The notes: generated from the sequence alone by a model not told the origin. A stretch of DNA of 64,000 nucleotides from Acipenser ruthenus (GCF_902713425.1 NC_081198.1:21869188-21933187); one strand, 5' to 3'; numbered from the stretch's first letter, positions 26,901-37,653 are shown. Program-made: numbers and translations.

Positions 26901-27399
26901 TCCGGTCTACGTCCCTCAGAGCACAATTGAAGTCACCTGACACGATGACGGGTACGTTCCCCAGCAGGAGTGGACGCAGCTGTGGAAAAAATTGAACTCT
27001 TTCGTTTTGGTTAGTGGGTGCGTAGACATTGACCAGTCTGAGGGGAGTGTTGTTGTATGTCACATCCACGCTCAGAATTCTACCAGGTTCTACCTCCCTG
27101 CTGCTGCGGGAGGTAATAAATGGGTTTTTAAACAGGATACCTACTCCGTCGGCTCTGGCTATGTTGGAGCCCGACCAGAAGGAGTCCCCCAGGGTCCAAC
27201 TCTCCTTCAGGTCCCTATAATCAGGGCTTGACGAAATACCACACTCCTGCAGAAAGATGAGATCTGCTTTCAAGTTAGCTAGATAGTTTAGTACATCAAA
27301 TCTTTTTTGTGTCTCCCTGATGCTCCTGACATTAACAGACACACATATCAGGGCCATCAGGGTAGCTAACAAGAAAAGGAGTCGCTGCGTCCACCCCAT
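23956..27399 (-). CDS. LINE B3 ORF2: endonuclease/reverse transcriptase, 1147 aa
   Basis: Intact homologue of the ORF2 at 7812-11255, differing at only a few residues. AP-endonuclease (N23, E52, SGDFN, SRID, SDH), RT with LDQEKAFDRV, GVRQGCPLSPLLY and YMDD, C-terminal CCHC motif near 1016-1034. The product would nick U2 DNA in the nucleus and use the free 3' end to copy element RNA. The ATG at 27399 lies 5 nt after the ORF1 stop TAG (TAGTTGCTATG), suggesting translation by termination and re-initiation. Starts at residue 15 or 16 (MALICVSVNVRS) are a conceivable alternative. Confidence 0.94.
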   Translation of the reverse strand: MGWTQRLLFLLATLMALICVSVNVRSIRETQKRFDVLNYLANLKADLIFLQECGISSSPDYRDLKESWTLGDSFWSGSNIARADGVGILFKNPFITSRSSREVEPGRILSVDVTYNNTPLRLVNVYAPTNQNERVQFFPQLRPLLLGNVPVIVSGDFNCALRDVDRSRPRNDRSSRVLSSVISDFSLCDAGKDLVPPFTWVSSSGTSFSRIDLVLHTSSLTKTAVDTQAVFFSDHRLLQVTLQVPQTSQMGSGVWKLNTSLLDDPSIAAAYKSRLVEWTTLRDLFNSPIEWWEMVKMRTKGYFIAAGKRKAKERRAKYKHLNAALQRLSLLQLRGFPVSDEIAQTKLDLSVLCREEQRKVMHNAKVQKMEEDEKCTRFFFQKTREKRHLMSSMLDSRGRIVEDSEGVKKVVENFYRDLYNIKATDDTLIEWFLSQLEPDSVRDEEEEEKDPELTLEELTQAVKTMNTGKTPGPDGIPGEYYHLFWDTLKVHLAEVYRAVYREKRLGPSMRESVITLLHKKGEVKDLRNWRPISLLCVDYKILAKALMLRLQVHLPLVIGPDQACGVPGRSITDILMLTRDILAYSRERNHPLCLFNLDQEKAFDRVSHEYMYKVMDQMKFAPGLREWVKTIYTNISTRVLVNRHLTGKISIQSGVRQGCPLSPLLYVVCIEPLLQAIRRDTNITGFQLPGSNGVQVKTTAYMDDVSLICTNTSSVPRISNILEKYCTATGAVINKSKSEVYVSKNWQVDRELSDMYPVKKDKIKILGLIFENNSSGAQSWTAAINQVRKKIGGWSTRSLTMTGRVLITKSILFPILSYVGKIFPPDRTTKKVVDRIIHRFIWGSKMERVKRATLSKADKKGGKGVPDVVQLTRVQGLTQTIKNIQALDRKVCYMNRFYFATCLRALGLCTIDNTVPYSWDPPLYYRTLRDTIYKLGLDKAKLASWEYKAVTKYLAGSQEIEKVATFSLTQSQKIWENVSHSCLSNVQKDIAWNTVHSALPTRAFMFRRGLAQVETCPYAKCRKRETPAHIFWECDVAGSVWLSVSVFLNRFADTAKMTAETVLYGPAGGITTSTAKCVWRVINVVKQILWEGRNVCVYHKQELDTITTTRRAQTLIKDFVILDIRTLGKDKACAEWRIAGLQDVKME

Positions 27400-27404
27400 A
27401 GCAA

Positions 27405-29351
27405 CTATGATTGGGAGGTCGGGACACTCTTCCTACTCTTAGCTCTACGCTTGCTTCGAGGGGGCTTGGGCTTATTTGCAACTCCCATCACCCCTGAGAA
27501 GGTACTCACTGCTGCCTCGTCCAAGAAGGCACCGTCTTTATATGCACAGTACGTGGAGTTGTTGGGGCTATTCAACTCCCCACAAGGTAAGTCTGGTGGA
27601 ACTTGCTCAGGGCCCCTCGGAACGTGTGGGTCAGCTTTGTCCTGGGGGGGGGTTATGACAGACAGCATTCTTTGGCTGTTACCGTCTGTTGAATTGGAGC
27701 TGTTAGCAGACTTCTGGCTTACCGCGTCCAGGGGTATTCCCATGTCCTCCAGTGCTGTATCTAGGAGGACCTCTAGGGGGCCCCTGGTTTTGCCCATACA
27801 AGGGAGGGGGTCAAGGATGCTTTGAAGGGAGGCCCTTCGCTTGAAGAGGGTCATTGCTACCGAGGTACTGCTGGTCAGGGAAGGTGTTGACCCCGACCTC
27901 TCCCTCGGTGCATTAGTGAACACCTCTTCTGCGAGGTGTGCTAGGGTTTGTGCCAACGACTGGGAAGGCTGGCTGGGGATGCCCTGGCTGGCTGCTACCT
28001 GCCCACTAGGCGGCAGTGTAGCCGTCCCACTCGCCTCCGTCTCTGCCTGCGAGGGCAAGACTGGGGACTTTGTGTGGACATTAGCTGGTTTTGGATCTAT
28101 GGGGGCCACCTGCAACTTGCCGTCTTTGATCCTGATCTTCTTTCTTTTCCCCCCCTCGTCTCTACCCTTTCTTTTCCCCACCCTCTGCTGGTTCTTCACT
28201 TCCTTCCCCTCCTTCTCACTCTCACTTTCACTGTCGCTTTCGCTTTCCTCCCCCACGGACTCAATCCTTATGGCGTCATAACGAGAGCCGAGGGGGAGTG
28301 CTGGCGCTGAGAGGGCCCTACTCAGGGGGGGGCCGCTGCTGGATCCGGGCTCCCTCCCTGCCTCGTGTTCTGCATCAGAGGAGCTACTGGAGGAGCTAGT
28401 GGAGTGGCTGTTGTACTCTCTCTCTGGGCTGGGGGAAGGGGTCCTCGTAAAACGGGACATGTCTCGGGGGCGGGGGGGTGAGGGGGGTGCTGGTGATGAT
28501 GGTGGTGCTGGAGTCTGGGTCTTGGATACTGTTGGTGGTGATGTGGACTGATCTTTGTTACTTGCTCCCTCTTCCTGCTCAGGCCTAGGCTTGTTCGTAT
28601 TTGCCTTGCTGGCTCTGGCCATGTTGGCATAGGAAGAGGGGCAGTCCTTAAACAGGTGCCCCTTCTTTCCACACAAATTGCACTGCCTCTCTTCTCTGCA
28701 GTGGCTGGTCTCGTGGGGGGCGCCGCAGTTCCTGCACTTGACTACAGTACACGCGGCCGCCAGGTGTCCTAATTCCCCACATTTCCTGCAGAGTTTTGGC
28801 ATCCCATTATAGAATACCAGCCCTCTGTTGGGCCCTAACACTATGGAGTTTGGAATGTGGCGGACGCCTCCAATGCCCGATGGATCAACATTAAGGCGTA
28901 CCAGCCACTTTCTGGCTCCTGTCCAAACCCCATCTTCGTCTGTAATTTTCCTCCCTTCTGATGACACCCTCCCATAGCGGTTAAGCCATGTTGTAATATC
29001 ATAGTCGCTAACAGCCTCATTGAAAAATTGGACAGTAACAACTTTCATTTCTCTGTCTGTCAGAGCATCCACACAAAATTCTTTGTATGGAGCGAGATAT
29101 TTATTCTCCCCCCAAAAGGACCACATTTCTTGTAACTTTTGGGGGTTCCTAAAACTGACCTCAAACACTTCCTTAAGCCCTGGCAATTTCACCAAACAAT
29201 TCAAGTCAGAAGGGGAAAAACCCATACCCCTCTGAAGAATGGTCCGGCTGAACTCCAGTCTCGTCAGTCCTGGTTCCGTTTCCTCTTGCTGGGTCCTTGT
29301 GAAGCGCACCGCATTGTGCCTCCTGGTCTCCTGGGTTGGCCGGAACGCCAT
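27405..29351 (-). CDS. LINE B3 ORF1: zinc-knuckle protein, 648 aa
   Basis: Open from ATG 29351 (MAFRPTQETRRH) to TAG 27405. An N-terminal ~190-residue domain precedes three knuckles: CRKCGELGHLAAAC, CRNCGAPHETSHC (short spacing C-X2-C-X3-H-X4-C) and CNLCGKKGHLFKDC. Then a Pro/Ser-rich linker, a Ser tract, an acidic SESDSESESEKE tract, a KRKKIRIK basic block and a Ser/Thr-rich C-terminus ending in a basic RSKRRAKSRK stretch. Presumed RNA-binding partner of ORF2. It stays open only because its homopolymers (six G near 28472, nine G at 27644-27652) differ by one base from the other B copies. Confidence 0.92.
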   Translation of the reverse strand: MAFRPTQETRRHNAVRFTRTQQEETEPGLTRLEFSRTILQRGMGFSPSDLNCLVKLPGLKEVFEVSFRNPQKLQEMWSFWGENKYLAPYKEFCVDALTDREMKVVTVQFFNEAVSDYDITTWLNRYGRVSSEGRKITDEDGVWTGARKWLVRLNVDPSGIGGVRHIPNSIVLGPNRGLVFYNGMPKLCRKCGELGHLAAACTVVKCRNCGAPHETSHCREERQCNLCGKKGHLFKDCPSSYANMARASKANTNKPRPEQEEGASNKDQSTSPPTVSKTQTPAPPSSPAPPSPPRPRDMSRFTRTPSPSPEREYNSHSTSSSSSSSDAEHEAGREPGSSSGPPLSRALSAPALPLGSRYDAIRIESVGEESESDSESESEKEGKEVKNQQRVGKRKGRDEGGKRKKIRIKDGKLQVAPIDPKPANVHTKSPVLPSQAETEASGTATLPPSGQVAASQGIPSQPSQSLAQTLAHLAEEVFTNAPRERSGSTPSLTSSTSVAMTLFKRRASLQSILDPLPCMGKTRGPLEVLLDTALEDMGIPLDAVSQKSANSSNSTDGNSQRMLSVITPPQDKADPHVPRGPEQVPPDLPCGELNSPNNSTYCAYKDGAFLDEAAVSTFSGVMGVANKPKPPRSKRRAKSRKSVPTSQS

Positions 29352-30010
29352 CCTTCAGCTGGCTCCTCCGATTGGGGTGGGAGAAGCCTCTGGACGTCCG
29401 GGTTGTCTCTCTCTACGAAAAAGAGACAACGTAAGCAGCAAATCTGGGCAGTTGAAGGAACTATTACTTTAGTCCCTGAGGAGATGGTCGCCTCGCAAGA
29501 GGGACCCCCTCCCCAGGTGAACGGTGTCCTTCCCTGGCGGAGTAGGGGGCGCTGCTTGGCACCGAGACCACGTAGGAAGAATCGTGGCTGTGACGCCTCC
29601 TCGGGGTCCGGGGCCGCCCTCTGCTCCTCCCAGATGGCGCCCTCTGCTGGGCGCCTGCTGCTCTCTCGGTCTGGATCTCGATTACAAACAAAGGCTGGGG
29701 ATGAGGTCGTCTAGGTCATCAAAGGGTCCTCAAAGGTCGTCTGGATGGTAGGTCCTCCTTCTCTCTAACTCCAGGAACGTCTGGAAAAGCCGGAACTGCC
29801 TGAAAAAGAAAAAAACTGGAACCGCCTGTAAAAGAAAAAACTGCTCTCAACAGTCAACAAAATCTTGAAAGACCCTCGGCCTGGATTGGGCAAGCCAAAA
29901 CCAGACTGAGCATTAGTCTTCCAAAAAGTTGCCGAGCTGAAGAAAGCCAGTCAAAAATAAAAAAAAATTCTGTTCCTCCTCACCCGAACAAACCTCTCAC
30001 AGACCCTATC
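29352..30010 (-). promoter_or_regulatory. LINE B3 5' UTR
   Basis: About 660 nt, GC-rich near ORF1 and A-rich further out, with a tandem repeat of a ~26-nt unit (GGAACCGCCTG plus A-rich tail) near 29787-29842. Small frames occur in both directions but none looks coding. Ends in GATAGGG next to U2 nt 60, while B4-B6 read CCGAGGG and extend further. Confidence 0.75.
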
Positions 30011-30070
30011 ATATTAAACTGATAAGAACAGATACTACACTTGATCTTAGCCAAAAGGCCGAGAAGCGAT
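30011..30070 (-). pseudogene. RNU2: U2 snRNA 5' part, nt 1-60 (split by B3)
   Basis: Exact U2 nt 1-60 with a normal promoter upstream. B3 would be transcribed as a U2-fused RNA from it. Confidence 0.96.
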
Positions 30071-30670
30071 GGCGACTTGGCCCTTGCCCGGGGCCCCCCA
30101 GCCCGGACGGCACAGGGGGATTCAAAGGTGGGTGCAAAATTTCAAGCACAAGCAGACCCCAAAAAAACGGGCTGCTGCTTCCAGAGGGGAAATGTGCAAT
30201 TTAAACAGGAGAAAACAAAACAAAGCAAAAACACACACATAACACCAAAAACAAAACATAAACTGGCGGAGTGCGTCTTACAAATAGTCATGCCAAGCTG
30301 CTATGCTGTGCAAGGTGCCTTGGGTAACTACAACTGTGCCTCGCTGGCTGGCTGGCTTGCTAAGAAGGTCCTGGCATAGGGACATGTTCCACCACACTTG
30401 TCTGGTTAGCTGCATGCTCCCAGGAAACAAACTGCTGCTGTCTACATCATCACCACATGTGAATAAAAGAAAGAAAGACAGCAAGAAAGAAAGAGAGAAA
30501 GAAAGAGAGAAAGAGAGAAAGAAAGAGAGAAAGAAAGAAAGAGAGAAAGAAAAAAAAAGAAATAAAACGGCGGGAAAACTTGCATCAACACTGGCACTCT
30601 CCCTCCATCAGGGGTAGACAAAATGCTCACATGAGAGATCCAGATCTGACTTTGACCAACGTTAGAGAAA
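30071..30670 (-). repeat. U2 array spacer
   Basis: Promoter side, a GA tract at about 30464-30558, and the 3' box of the next gene. Small private changes (AATAAAAC for AGTAAAAC after the tract). Confidence 0.94.
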
Positions 30671-30859
30671 GGTGTGCACCGTTCCCGGAGGTACTGCAAT
30701 ACCGGGCCGATGCGTGGAGTGGATGGAGCAAGCCCCTGTTCCATCTCCCGATTCCAAAAATCAATTTAATATATGGTCCCCTGATAGGGGACGTATCAGA
30801 TATTAAACTGATAAGAACAGATACTACACTTGATCTTAGCCAAAAGGCCGAGAAGCGAT
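30671..30859 (-). ncRNA. RNU2: U2 snRNA gene
   Basis: Complete 189-nt U2. One base differs in the 3' stem region (GCTCCATCCACTCC instead of GCTCCGTCCACTCC), a G-to-A change that could pair as G-U or A-U; expression still likely. Confidence 0.96.
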
Positions 30860-31464
30860 GGCGACTTGGCCCTTGCCCGGGGCCCCCCAGCCCGGACGGC
30901 ACAGGGGGATTCAAAGGTAGGTGCAAAATTTCAAGCACAAGCAGACCCCAAAAAAACGGGCTGCTGCTTCCAGAGGGGAAATGTGCAATTTAAGCAGGAG
31001 AAAACAAAACAAAGCAAAAACACACACATAACACCAAAAACAAAACATAAACTGGAGGAGTGCGTCTTACAAATAGTCATGCCAAGCTGCTATGCTGTGC
31101 AAGGTGCCTTGGGTAACTACAACTGTGCCTCGCTGGCTGGCTGGCTTGCTAAGAAGGTCCTGGCATAGGGACATGTTCCACCACACTTGTCTGGTTAGCT
31201 GCATGCTCCCAGGAAACAAACTGCTGCTGTCTACATCATCACCACATGTGAATAAAAGAAAGAAAGACAGCAAGAAAGAAAGAGAGAAAGAAAGAGAGAA
31301 AGAGAGAAAGAAAGAGAGAAAGAAAGAAAGAGAGAGAGAAAGAAAAAAAAAAGAAGTAAAACAGCGGGAAAACTTGCATCAACACTGGCACTCTCCCTCC
31401 AGCAGGGGTAGACAAAATGCTCACAGGAGAGATCCAGATCTGACTTTGACCAACGTTAGAGAAA
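30860..31464 (-). repeat. U2 array spacer
   Basis: Promoter of the gene at 30859, a GA tract at about 31253-31352, and the 3' box of the B4-flanking U2 half. Confidence 0.94.
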
Positions 31465-31615
31465 GGTGTGCACCGTTCCCGGAGGTACTGCAATACCGGG
31501 CCGATGCGTGGAGTGGACGGAGCAAGCCCCTGTTCCATCACCCGATTCCAAAAATCAATTTAATATATGGTCCCCTGATAGGGGACGTATCAGATATTAA
31601 ACTGATAAGAACAGA
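31465..31615 (-). pseudogene. RNU2: U2 snRNA 3' part, nt 39-189 (flanks B4)
   Basis: U2 from nt 39 onward; the element B4 end GAGTA abuts nt 39. No matching U2 5' part exists on the other side of B4: the U2 start and promoter are deleted. Confidence 0.95.
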
Positions 31616-32260
31616 TACTCCTTTATTGAGATTTTACATTTTTTACATTTACACCCATTCGTTTTTTTCATTCATTTTACATTTCTTTTAAAGATGACAT
31701 TCATGCATACAGACATACATTTTGTTTTAAAAGCATTTAAAATACATTTAAAAACACCAAGACAATTGTGCTTTGTACATGGTTAAAACAGACACAGATT
31801 AAAATCAACATGAAAAAAACCTGTGCTGCTTTAAAAGTGACTGGAAAAAAAGAACCATCTATAAAAAACCAGTGTTTGTGAGGGCCGGGGAGTGCTCTCT
31901 AAAAAAGTTCAAAAGTGAACATAAAACTAGATCTAAAACAGGGACAGGGGAAAAAGGACAGTGTATAGAACAGTGAGTTAAAATTCTAAAATTTTAAAAC
32001 ACTTAAAATGTAACTTTTAATAGTTTACATTAAAAATCTTAAAGATACATAAAACAAAACAAAATCAAATAAAACATTCAACGTAAATCAAATAAAAGTC
32101 CATAAAACTGAAACAAAAAGACTACATAAAACCAGGGCACAGTTGAAAAAACGGTCATGCCAGCTAAAAAGGGCGGAATGCTGGCATGACAAAATAAATA
32201 AAAGGCTTAGCGGTGCCCCGTAGTCCCGCTCCTAGGAGCTAGCGGTTCCAGTTTTTTCCT

Positions 32261-35200
32261 TTATTCCATCTTCACGTCCTGAAGTCCGGCGATCCTCCAC
32301 TCCGCGCAGGCCTTGTCCTTCCCGAGGGTCCGGATGTCCAGAATTACAAAGTCCTTGATAAGAGTTTGTGCCCTTCTGGTCGTGGTGATAGTGTCTAGCT
32401 CCTGCTTGTGATAGACACAGACGTTACGGCCTTCCCACAGGATCTGCTTGACAACATTGATGACACGCCAAACGCACTTAGCTGTGCTGGTATCGATTCC
32501 TCCCGCAGGCCCATAGAGCACAGTCTCAGCGGTCATCTTGGCCGTGTCAGCAAACCTGTTTAGGAAGACAGAGACAGAGAGCCAGACACTGCCAGCCACA
32601 TCACACTCCCAGAAGATATGGGCTGGTGTTTCTCTCTTGCTTCACTTTGCATAGGGGCATGTTTCTACTTGGGCTAGTCCCCTCCTGAACATGAACGCTC
32701 GAGTGGGGAGTGCACTGTGGACGGTGTTCCATGCTATATCCTTCTGGACATTACTGAGGCAGCTGTGAGACACATTCTCCCAGATTTTTTGGCTTTGGGT
32801 GAGGGAGAAAGTAGCTACTTTTTCAATTTCCTGGGAACCGGCAAGATATTTAGTTACAGCCTTGTATTCCCAGGAGGCCAATTTTGCTTTATCTAAGCCC
32901 AATTTATATATAGTGTCCCTTAAGGTTCTATAATACAATGGGGGGTCCCAGGAGTACGGCACGGTGTTATCAATAGTGCAGAGGCCCAAGGCCCTGAGAC
33001 AGGTGGCAAAATAGAAATGATTCATGTAACATACCTTCCTGTCCAGGGCCTGGATGTTCTTGATAGTTTGCGTGAGCCCCTGCACTCGGGTGAGCTGCAC
33101 AACGTCCGGGACCCCCTTACCTCCCTTCTTGTCGGCTTTACTCAGGGTGGCTCGCTTTACCCTCTCCATCTTGCTGCCCCAGATAAAGCGGTGGATAATG
33201 CGGTCCACCACTTTTTTGGTGGTCCTGTCTGGGGGAAAGATTTTTCCTACATAAGAGAGGATGGGGAACAGTATAGACTTGGTTATTAATACTCTACCCG
33301 TCATTGTTAAGGATCTTGTGCTCCATCCGCCAATCTTTTTACGGACCTGGTTAATGGCCGCCGTCCAGCTCTGGGCCCCCGAGCTATTGTTCTCGAAAAT
33401 GAGGCCCAGAATCTTGATTTTGTCCTTTTTGACAGGGTACATGTCCGACAGTTCCCTATCTACCTGCCAATTTTTAGACACGTAGACTTCGCTCTTGGAC
33501 TTATTAATCACTGCCCCGGTCGCCGTGCAGTACTTCTCAAGGATATTACTAATCCGAGGTACCGACGATGTGTTGGTGCAAATGAGTGACACATCGTCCA
33601 TATATGCTGTTGTTTTGACCTGGACCCTGTTGGATCCAGGCAGCTGGAAACCAGTTATATTGGTATCCCTACGAATTGCCTGCAGGAGGGGTTCAATGCA
33701 CACGACATATAGCAGTGGGGATAGTGGGCAACCCTGTCTGACCCCTGACTGGATAGATATTTTACCAGTCAGGTGCCTGTTCACCAAGACTCGGGTACTA
33801 ATGTTTGTATATATGGTTTTAACCCACTCCATAAGTCCAGGAGCGAATTTCATCTGGTCCATCACTTTGTACATATATTCATGGCTTACCCTATCGAACG
33901 CCTTCTCCTGGTCAAGGTTGAACAGGCAGAGGGGATGGTTCCGTTCTCTAGAATAAGCCAGAATGTCCCTTGTTAACATTAAAATATCCGTGATGGACCT
34001 CCCTGGGACGCCACAAGCCTGGTCGGGGCCAATGACCAAAGGGAGGTGTACTTGTAGCCGGAGCATCAGAGCTTTGGCTAGTATCTTGTAATCCACGCAA
34101 AGGAGGCTGATTGGGCGCCAATTCCGTAGATCTTTAACTTCCCCTTTCTTATGAAGGAGAGTAATTACACTCTCCCGCATAGAAGGGCCCAACCGCTTCT
34201 CCCTGTAGACCGCTCTGTAGACCTCCGCTAAATGGACTTTTAGCATGTCCCAAAAAAGATGGTAATACTCACCCGGGATGCCATCTGGACCTGGCGTCTT
34301 ACCGGTGTTCATGGTCTTAACCGCCTGGGTGAGCTCCTCCAGCGTGAGTTCTGGGTCCTTCTCCTCCTCCTCGTCGTCCCGCACTGAGTCAGGCTCCAAC
34401 TGGCTCAGGAACCACTCTATCAGGGTGTCATCTGTAGCTTTGATGTTATATAGGTCCCTATAGAAGTTCTCTACCACTTTTTTCACTCCCTCACTATCCT
34501 CTACTATCCTCCCCCTGCTGTCGAGCATGGAGGACATCAAGTGCCGCTTCTCCCTCGTTTTCTGGAAGAAGAAGCGAGTACACTTTTCGTCTTCCTCCAT
34601 TTTTTGCACTTTTGCATTGTGCATGACCTTTCGTTGTTCCTCCCTACAAAGCACTGAAAGATCTAGCTTGGTCTGGGCTATCTCGTCGCTTACAGGGAAC
34701 CCCCGAAGCTGAAGCAGGCTCAGACGCTGGAGGGCAGCATTCAGGTGTTTATATTTGGCCCTCCTTTCTTTTGCTTTCCTCTTGCCTGCTGCTATGAAAT
34801 AACCCTTAGTTCTGATTTTGACCATCTCCCACCACTCTATAGGGGAGTTGAATAGGTCACGCAAAGTGGTCCACTCAACAAGCCTGCTCTTATAGGCTGC
34901 AGCTATGGAGGGGTCATCGAGTAAGGAGGTGTTTAATTTCCAAACCCCTGACCCCATCTGGGAGGTCTGAGGGACCTGCAATGTTACCTGCAGGAGCCTA
35001 TGGTCAGAGAAGAAGACGGCCTGGGTGTCTACTGCCGTCTTCGTAAGGGAGCTGGTATGCAGGACGAGATCTATACGGGAGAAGGAGGTCCCAGATGAGC
35101 TCACCCAGGTAAAGGGAGGCACCAGGTCCTTACCTGCATCACACAGGGAGAAATCAGATATTACGGAGGACAAAACTCTACTAGAGCGGTCGTTGCGTGG

Positions 35201-35704
35201 CCTGCTCCGGTCTACGTCCCTCAGAGCACAATTGAAGTCACCTGACACGATGACGGGTACGTTCCCCAGCAGGAGTGGACGCAGCTGTGGAAAAAATTGA
35301 ACTCTTTCGTTTTGGTTAGTGGGTGCGTAGACATTGACCAGTCTGAGGGGAGTGTTGTTGTATGTCACATCCACGCTCAGAATTCTACCAGGTTCTACCT
35401 CCCTGCTGCTGCGGGAGGTAATAAATGTGTTTTTAAACAGGATACCTACTCCGTCGGCTCTGGCTATGTTGGAGCCCGACCAGAAGGAGTCCCCCAGGGT
35501 CCAACTCTCCTTCAGGTCCCTATAATCAGGGCTCGACGAAATACCACACTCCTGCAGAAAGATGAGATCTGCTTTCAAGTTAGCTAGATAGTTTAGTACA
35601 TCAAATCTTTTTTGTGTCTCCCTGATGCTCCTGACATTAACAGACACACATATCAGGGCCATCAGGGTAGCTAACAAGAAAAGGAGTCGCTGCGTCCACC
35701 CCAT
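32261..35704 (-). pseudogene. LINE B4 ORF2 with one premature stop
   Basis: Same 1147-codon ORF2 as B3 but with TGA at 32642-32644, where other copies read TGC: AAATGCCGC has become AAGTGAAGC in the C-terminal CCHC motif. The endonuclease and RT domains (YMDD included) before the stop are intact, so a protein lacking the last ~127 residues could be made. A second open stretch continues to 32261. Confidence 0.9.
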
Positions 35705-35709
35705 AGCGA

Positions 35710-37653
35710 CTATGATTGGGAGGTCGGGACACTCTTCCTACTCTTAGCTCTACGCTTGCTTCGAGGGGGCTTGGGCTTATTTGCAACTCCCATCACCCCT
35801 GAGAAGGTACTCACTGCTGCCTCGTCCAAGAAGGCACCGACTTTATATGCACAGTACGTGGAGTTGTTGGGGCTATTCAACTCCCCACAAGGTAAGTCTG
35901 GTGGAACTTGCTCAGGGCCCCTCGGAACGTGTGGGTCAGCTTTGTCCTGGGGGGGGTTATGACAGACAGCATTCTTTGGCTGTTACCGTCTGTTGAATTG
36001 GAGCTGTTAGCAGACTTCTGGCTTACCGCGTCCAGGGGTATTCCCATGTCCTCCAGTGCTGTATCTAGGAGGACCTCTAGGGGGCCCCTGGTTTTGCCCA
36101 TACAAGGGAGGGGGTCAAGGATGCTTTGAAGGGAGGCCCTTCGCTTGAAGAGGGTCATTGCTACAGAGGTACTGCTGGTCAGGGAAGGTGTTGACCCCGA
36201 CCTCTCCCTCGGTGCATTAGTGAACACCTCTTCTGCGAGGTGTGCTAGGGTTTGTGCCAACGACTGGGAAGGCTGGCTGGGGATGCCCTGGCTGGCTGCT
36301 ACCTGCCCACTAGGCGGCAGTGTAGCCGTCCCACTCGCCTCCGTCTCTGCCTGCGAGGGCAAGACTGGGGACTTTGTGTGGACATTAGCTGGTTTTGGAT
36401 CTATGGGGGCCACCTGCAACTTGCTGTCTTTGATCCTGATCTTCTTTCTTTTCCCCCCCTCGTCTCTACCCTTTCTTTTCCCCACCCTCTGCTGGTTCTT
36501 CACTCCCTTCCCCTCCTTCTCACTCTCACTTTCACTGTCGCTTTTGCTTTCCTCCCCCACGGACTCAATCCTTATGGCGTCATAACGAGAGCCGAGGGGG
36601 AGTGCTGGCGCTGAGAGGGCCCTACTCAGGGGGGGCCGCTGCTGGGTCCGGGCTCCCTCCCTGACTCGTGTTCTGCATCAGAGGAGCTACTGGAGGAGCT
36701 AGTGGAGTGGCTGTTGTACTCTCTCTCTGGGCTGGGGGAAGGGGTCCTCGTAAAACGGGACATGTCTCGGGGGCGGGGGGGTGAGGGGGTGCTGGTGATG
36801 ATGGTGGTGCTGGAGTCTGGGTCTTGGATACTGTTGGTGGTGATGTGGACTGATCTTTGTTACTTGCTCCCTCTTCCTGCTCAGGCCTAGGCTTGTTCAT
36901 GTTTGCCTTGCTGGCTCTGGCCATGTTGGCATAGGAAGAGGGCCAGTCCTTAAACAGGTGCCCCTTCTTTCCACACAAATTGCACTGCCTCTCTTCTCTG
37001 CAGTGGTTGGTCTCGTGGGGGGCGCCGCAGTTCCTGCACTTGACTACAGTACACGCGGCCGCCAGGTGTCCTAATTCCCCACATTTCCTGCAGAGTTTTG
37101 GCATCCCATTATAGAATACCAGCCCTCTGTTGGGCCCTAACACTATGGAGTTTGGAATGTGGCGGACGCCTCCAATGCCCGATGGATCAACATTAAGGCG
37201 TACCAGCCACTTTCTGGCTCCTGTCCAAACCCCATCTTCATCTGTAATTTTCCTCCCTTCTGATGACACCCTCCCATAGCGGTTAAGCCATGTTGTAATA
37301 TCATAGTCGCTAACAGCCTCATTGAAAAATTGGACAGTAACAACTTTCATTTCTCTGTCTGTCAGTGCATCCACACAAAATTCTTTGTATGGAGCGAGAT
37401 ATTTATTCTCCCCCCAAAAGGACCACATTTCTTGTAACTTTTGGGGGTTCCTAAAACTGACCTCAAACACTTCCTTAAGCCCTGGCAATTTCACCAAACA
37501 ATTCAAGTCAGAAGGGGAAAAACCCATACCCCTCTGAAGAATGGTCCGGCTGAACTCCAGTCTCGTCAGTCCTGGTTCCGTTTCATCTTGCTTGTTTCTT
37601 GTGAAGCGCACCGCATTGTGCCTCCTGGTTTCCTGGGTTGGCCGGAACGCCAT
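35710..37653 (-). pseudogene. LINE B4 ORF1, frameshifted
   Basis: Starts normally at 37653 (MAFRPTQETRRH). The last Cys of the third knuckle is replaced by Trp (GHLFKDW), shared with B5. Relative to B3 it lacks one G in each of three homopolymers: near 36785-36789, 36629-36635 and 35949-35956. The first open frame ends after ~343 residues, past the knuckles. Confidence 0.88.

Larger units (their letters stand above)
23307..30010 (-). mobile_element. LINE family B, copy B3, ~6.7 kb, both ORFs open
   Basis: 3' UTR 23307-23955 (ends GAGTA, no poly(A); hairpins near 23837-23936), ORF2, ORF1 and a ~660-nt 5' UTR. Flanked by U2 nt 54-189 and nt 1-60, giving a 7-bp duplication TTAATAT. The 5' end lacks the U5-like first ~100 nt that B4-B6 have, so it is slightly 5'-truncated. 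The only B copy here with complete uninterrupted ORF1 and ORF2, hence the best candidate for a recently active copy. Confidence 0.94.

Noticed and set aside
29139-29714. Plus-strand 191-codon frame opposite the B 5' UTR and ORF1 start, repeated in B4-B6
   Set aside because: Antisense to ORF1 and 5' UTR; its conservation simply follows element copies. No domain or start context.
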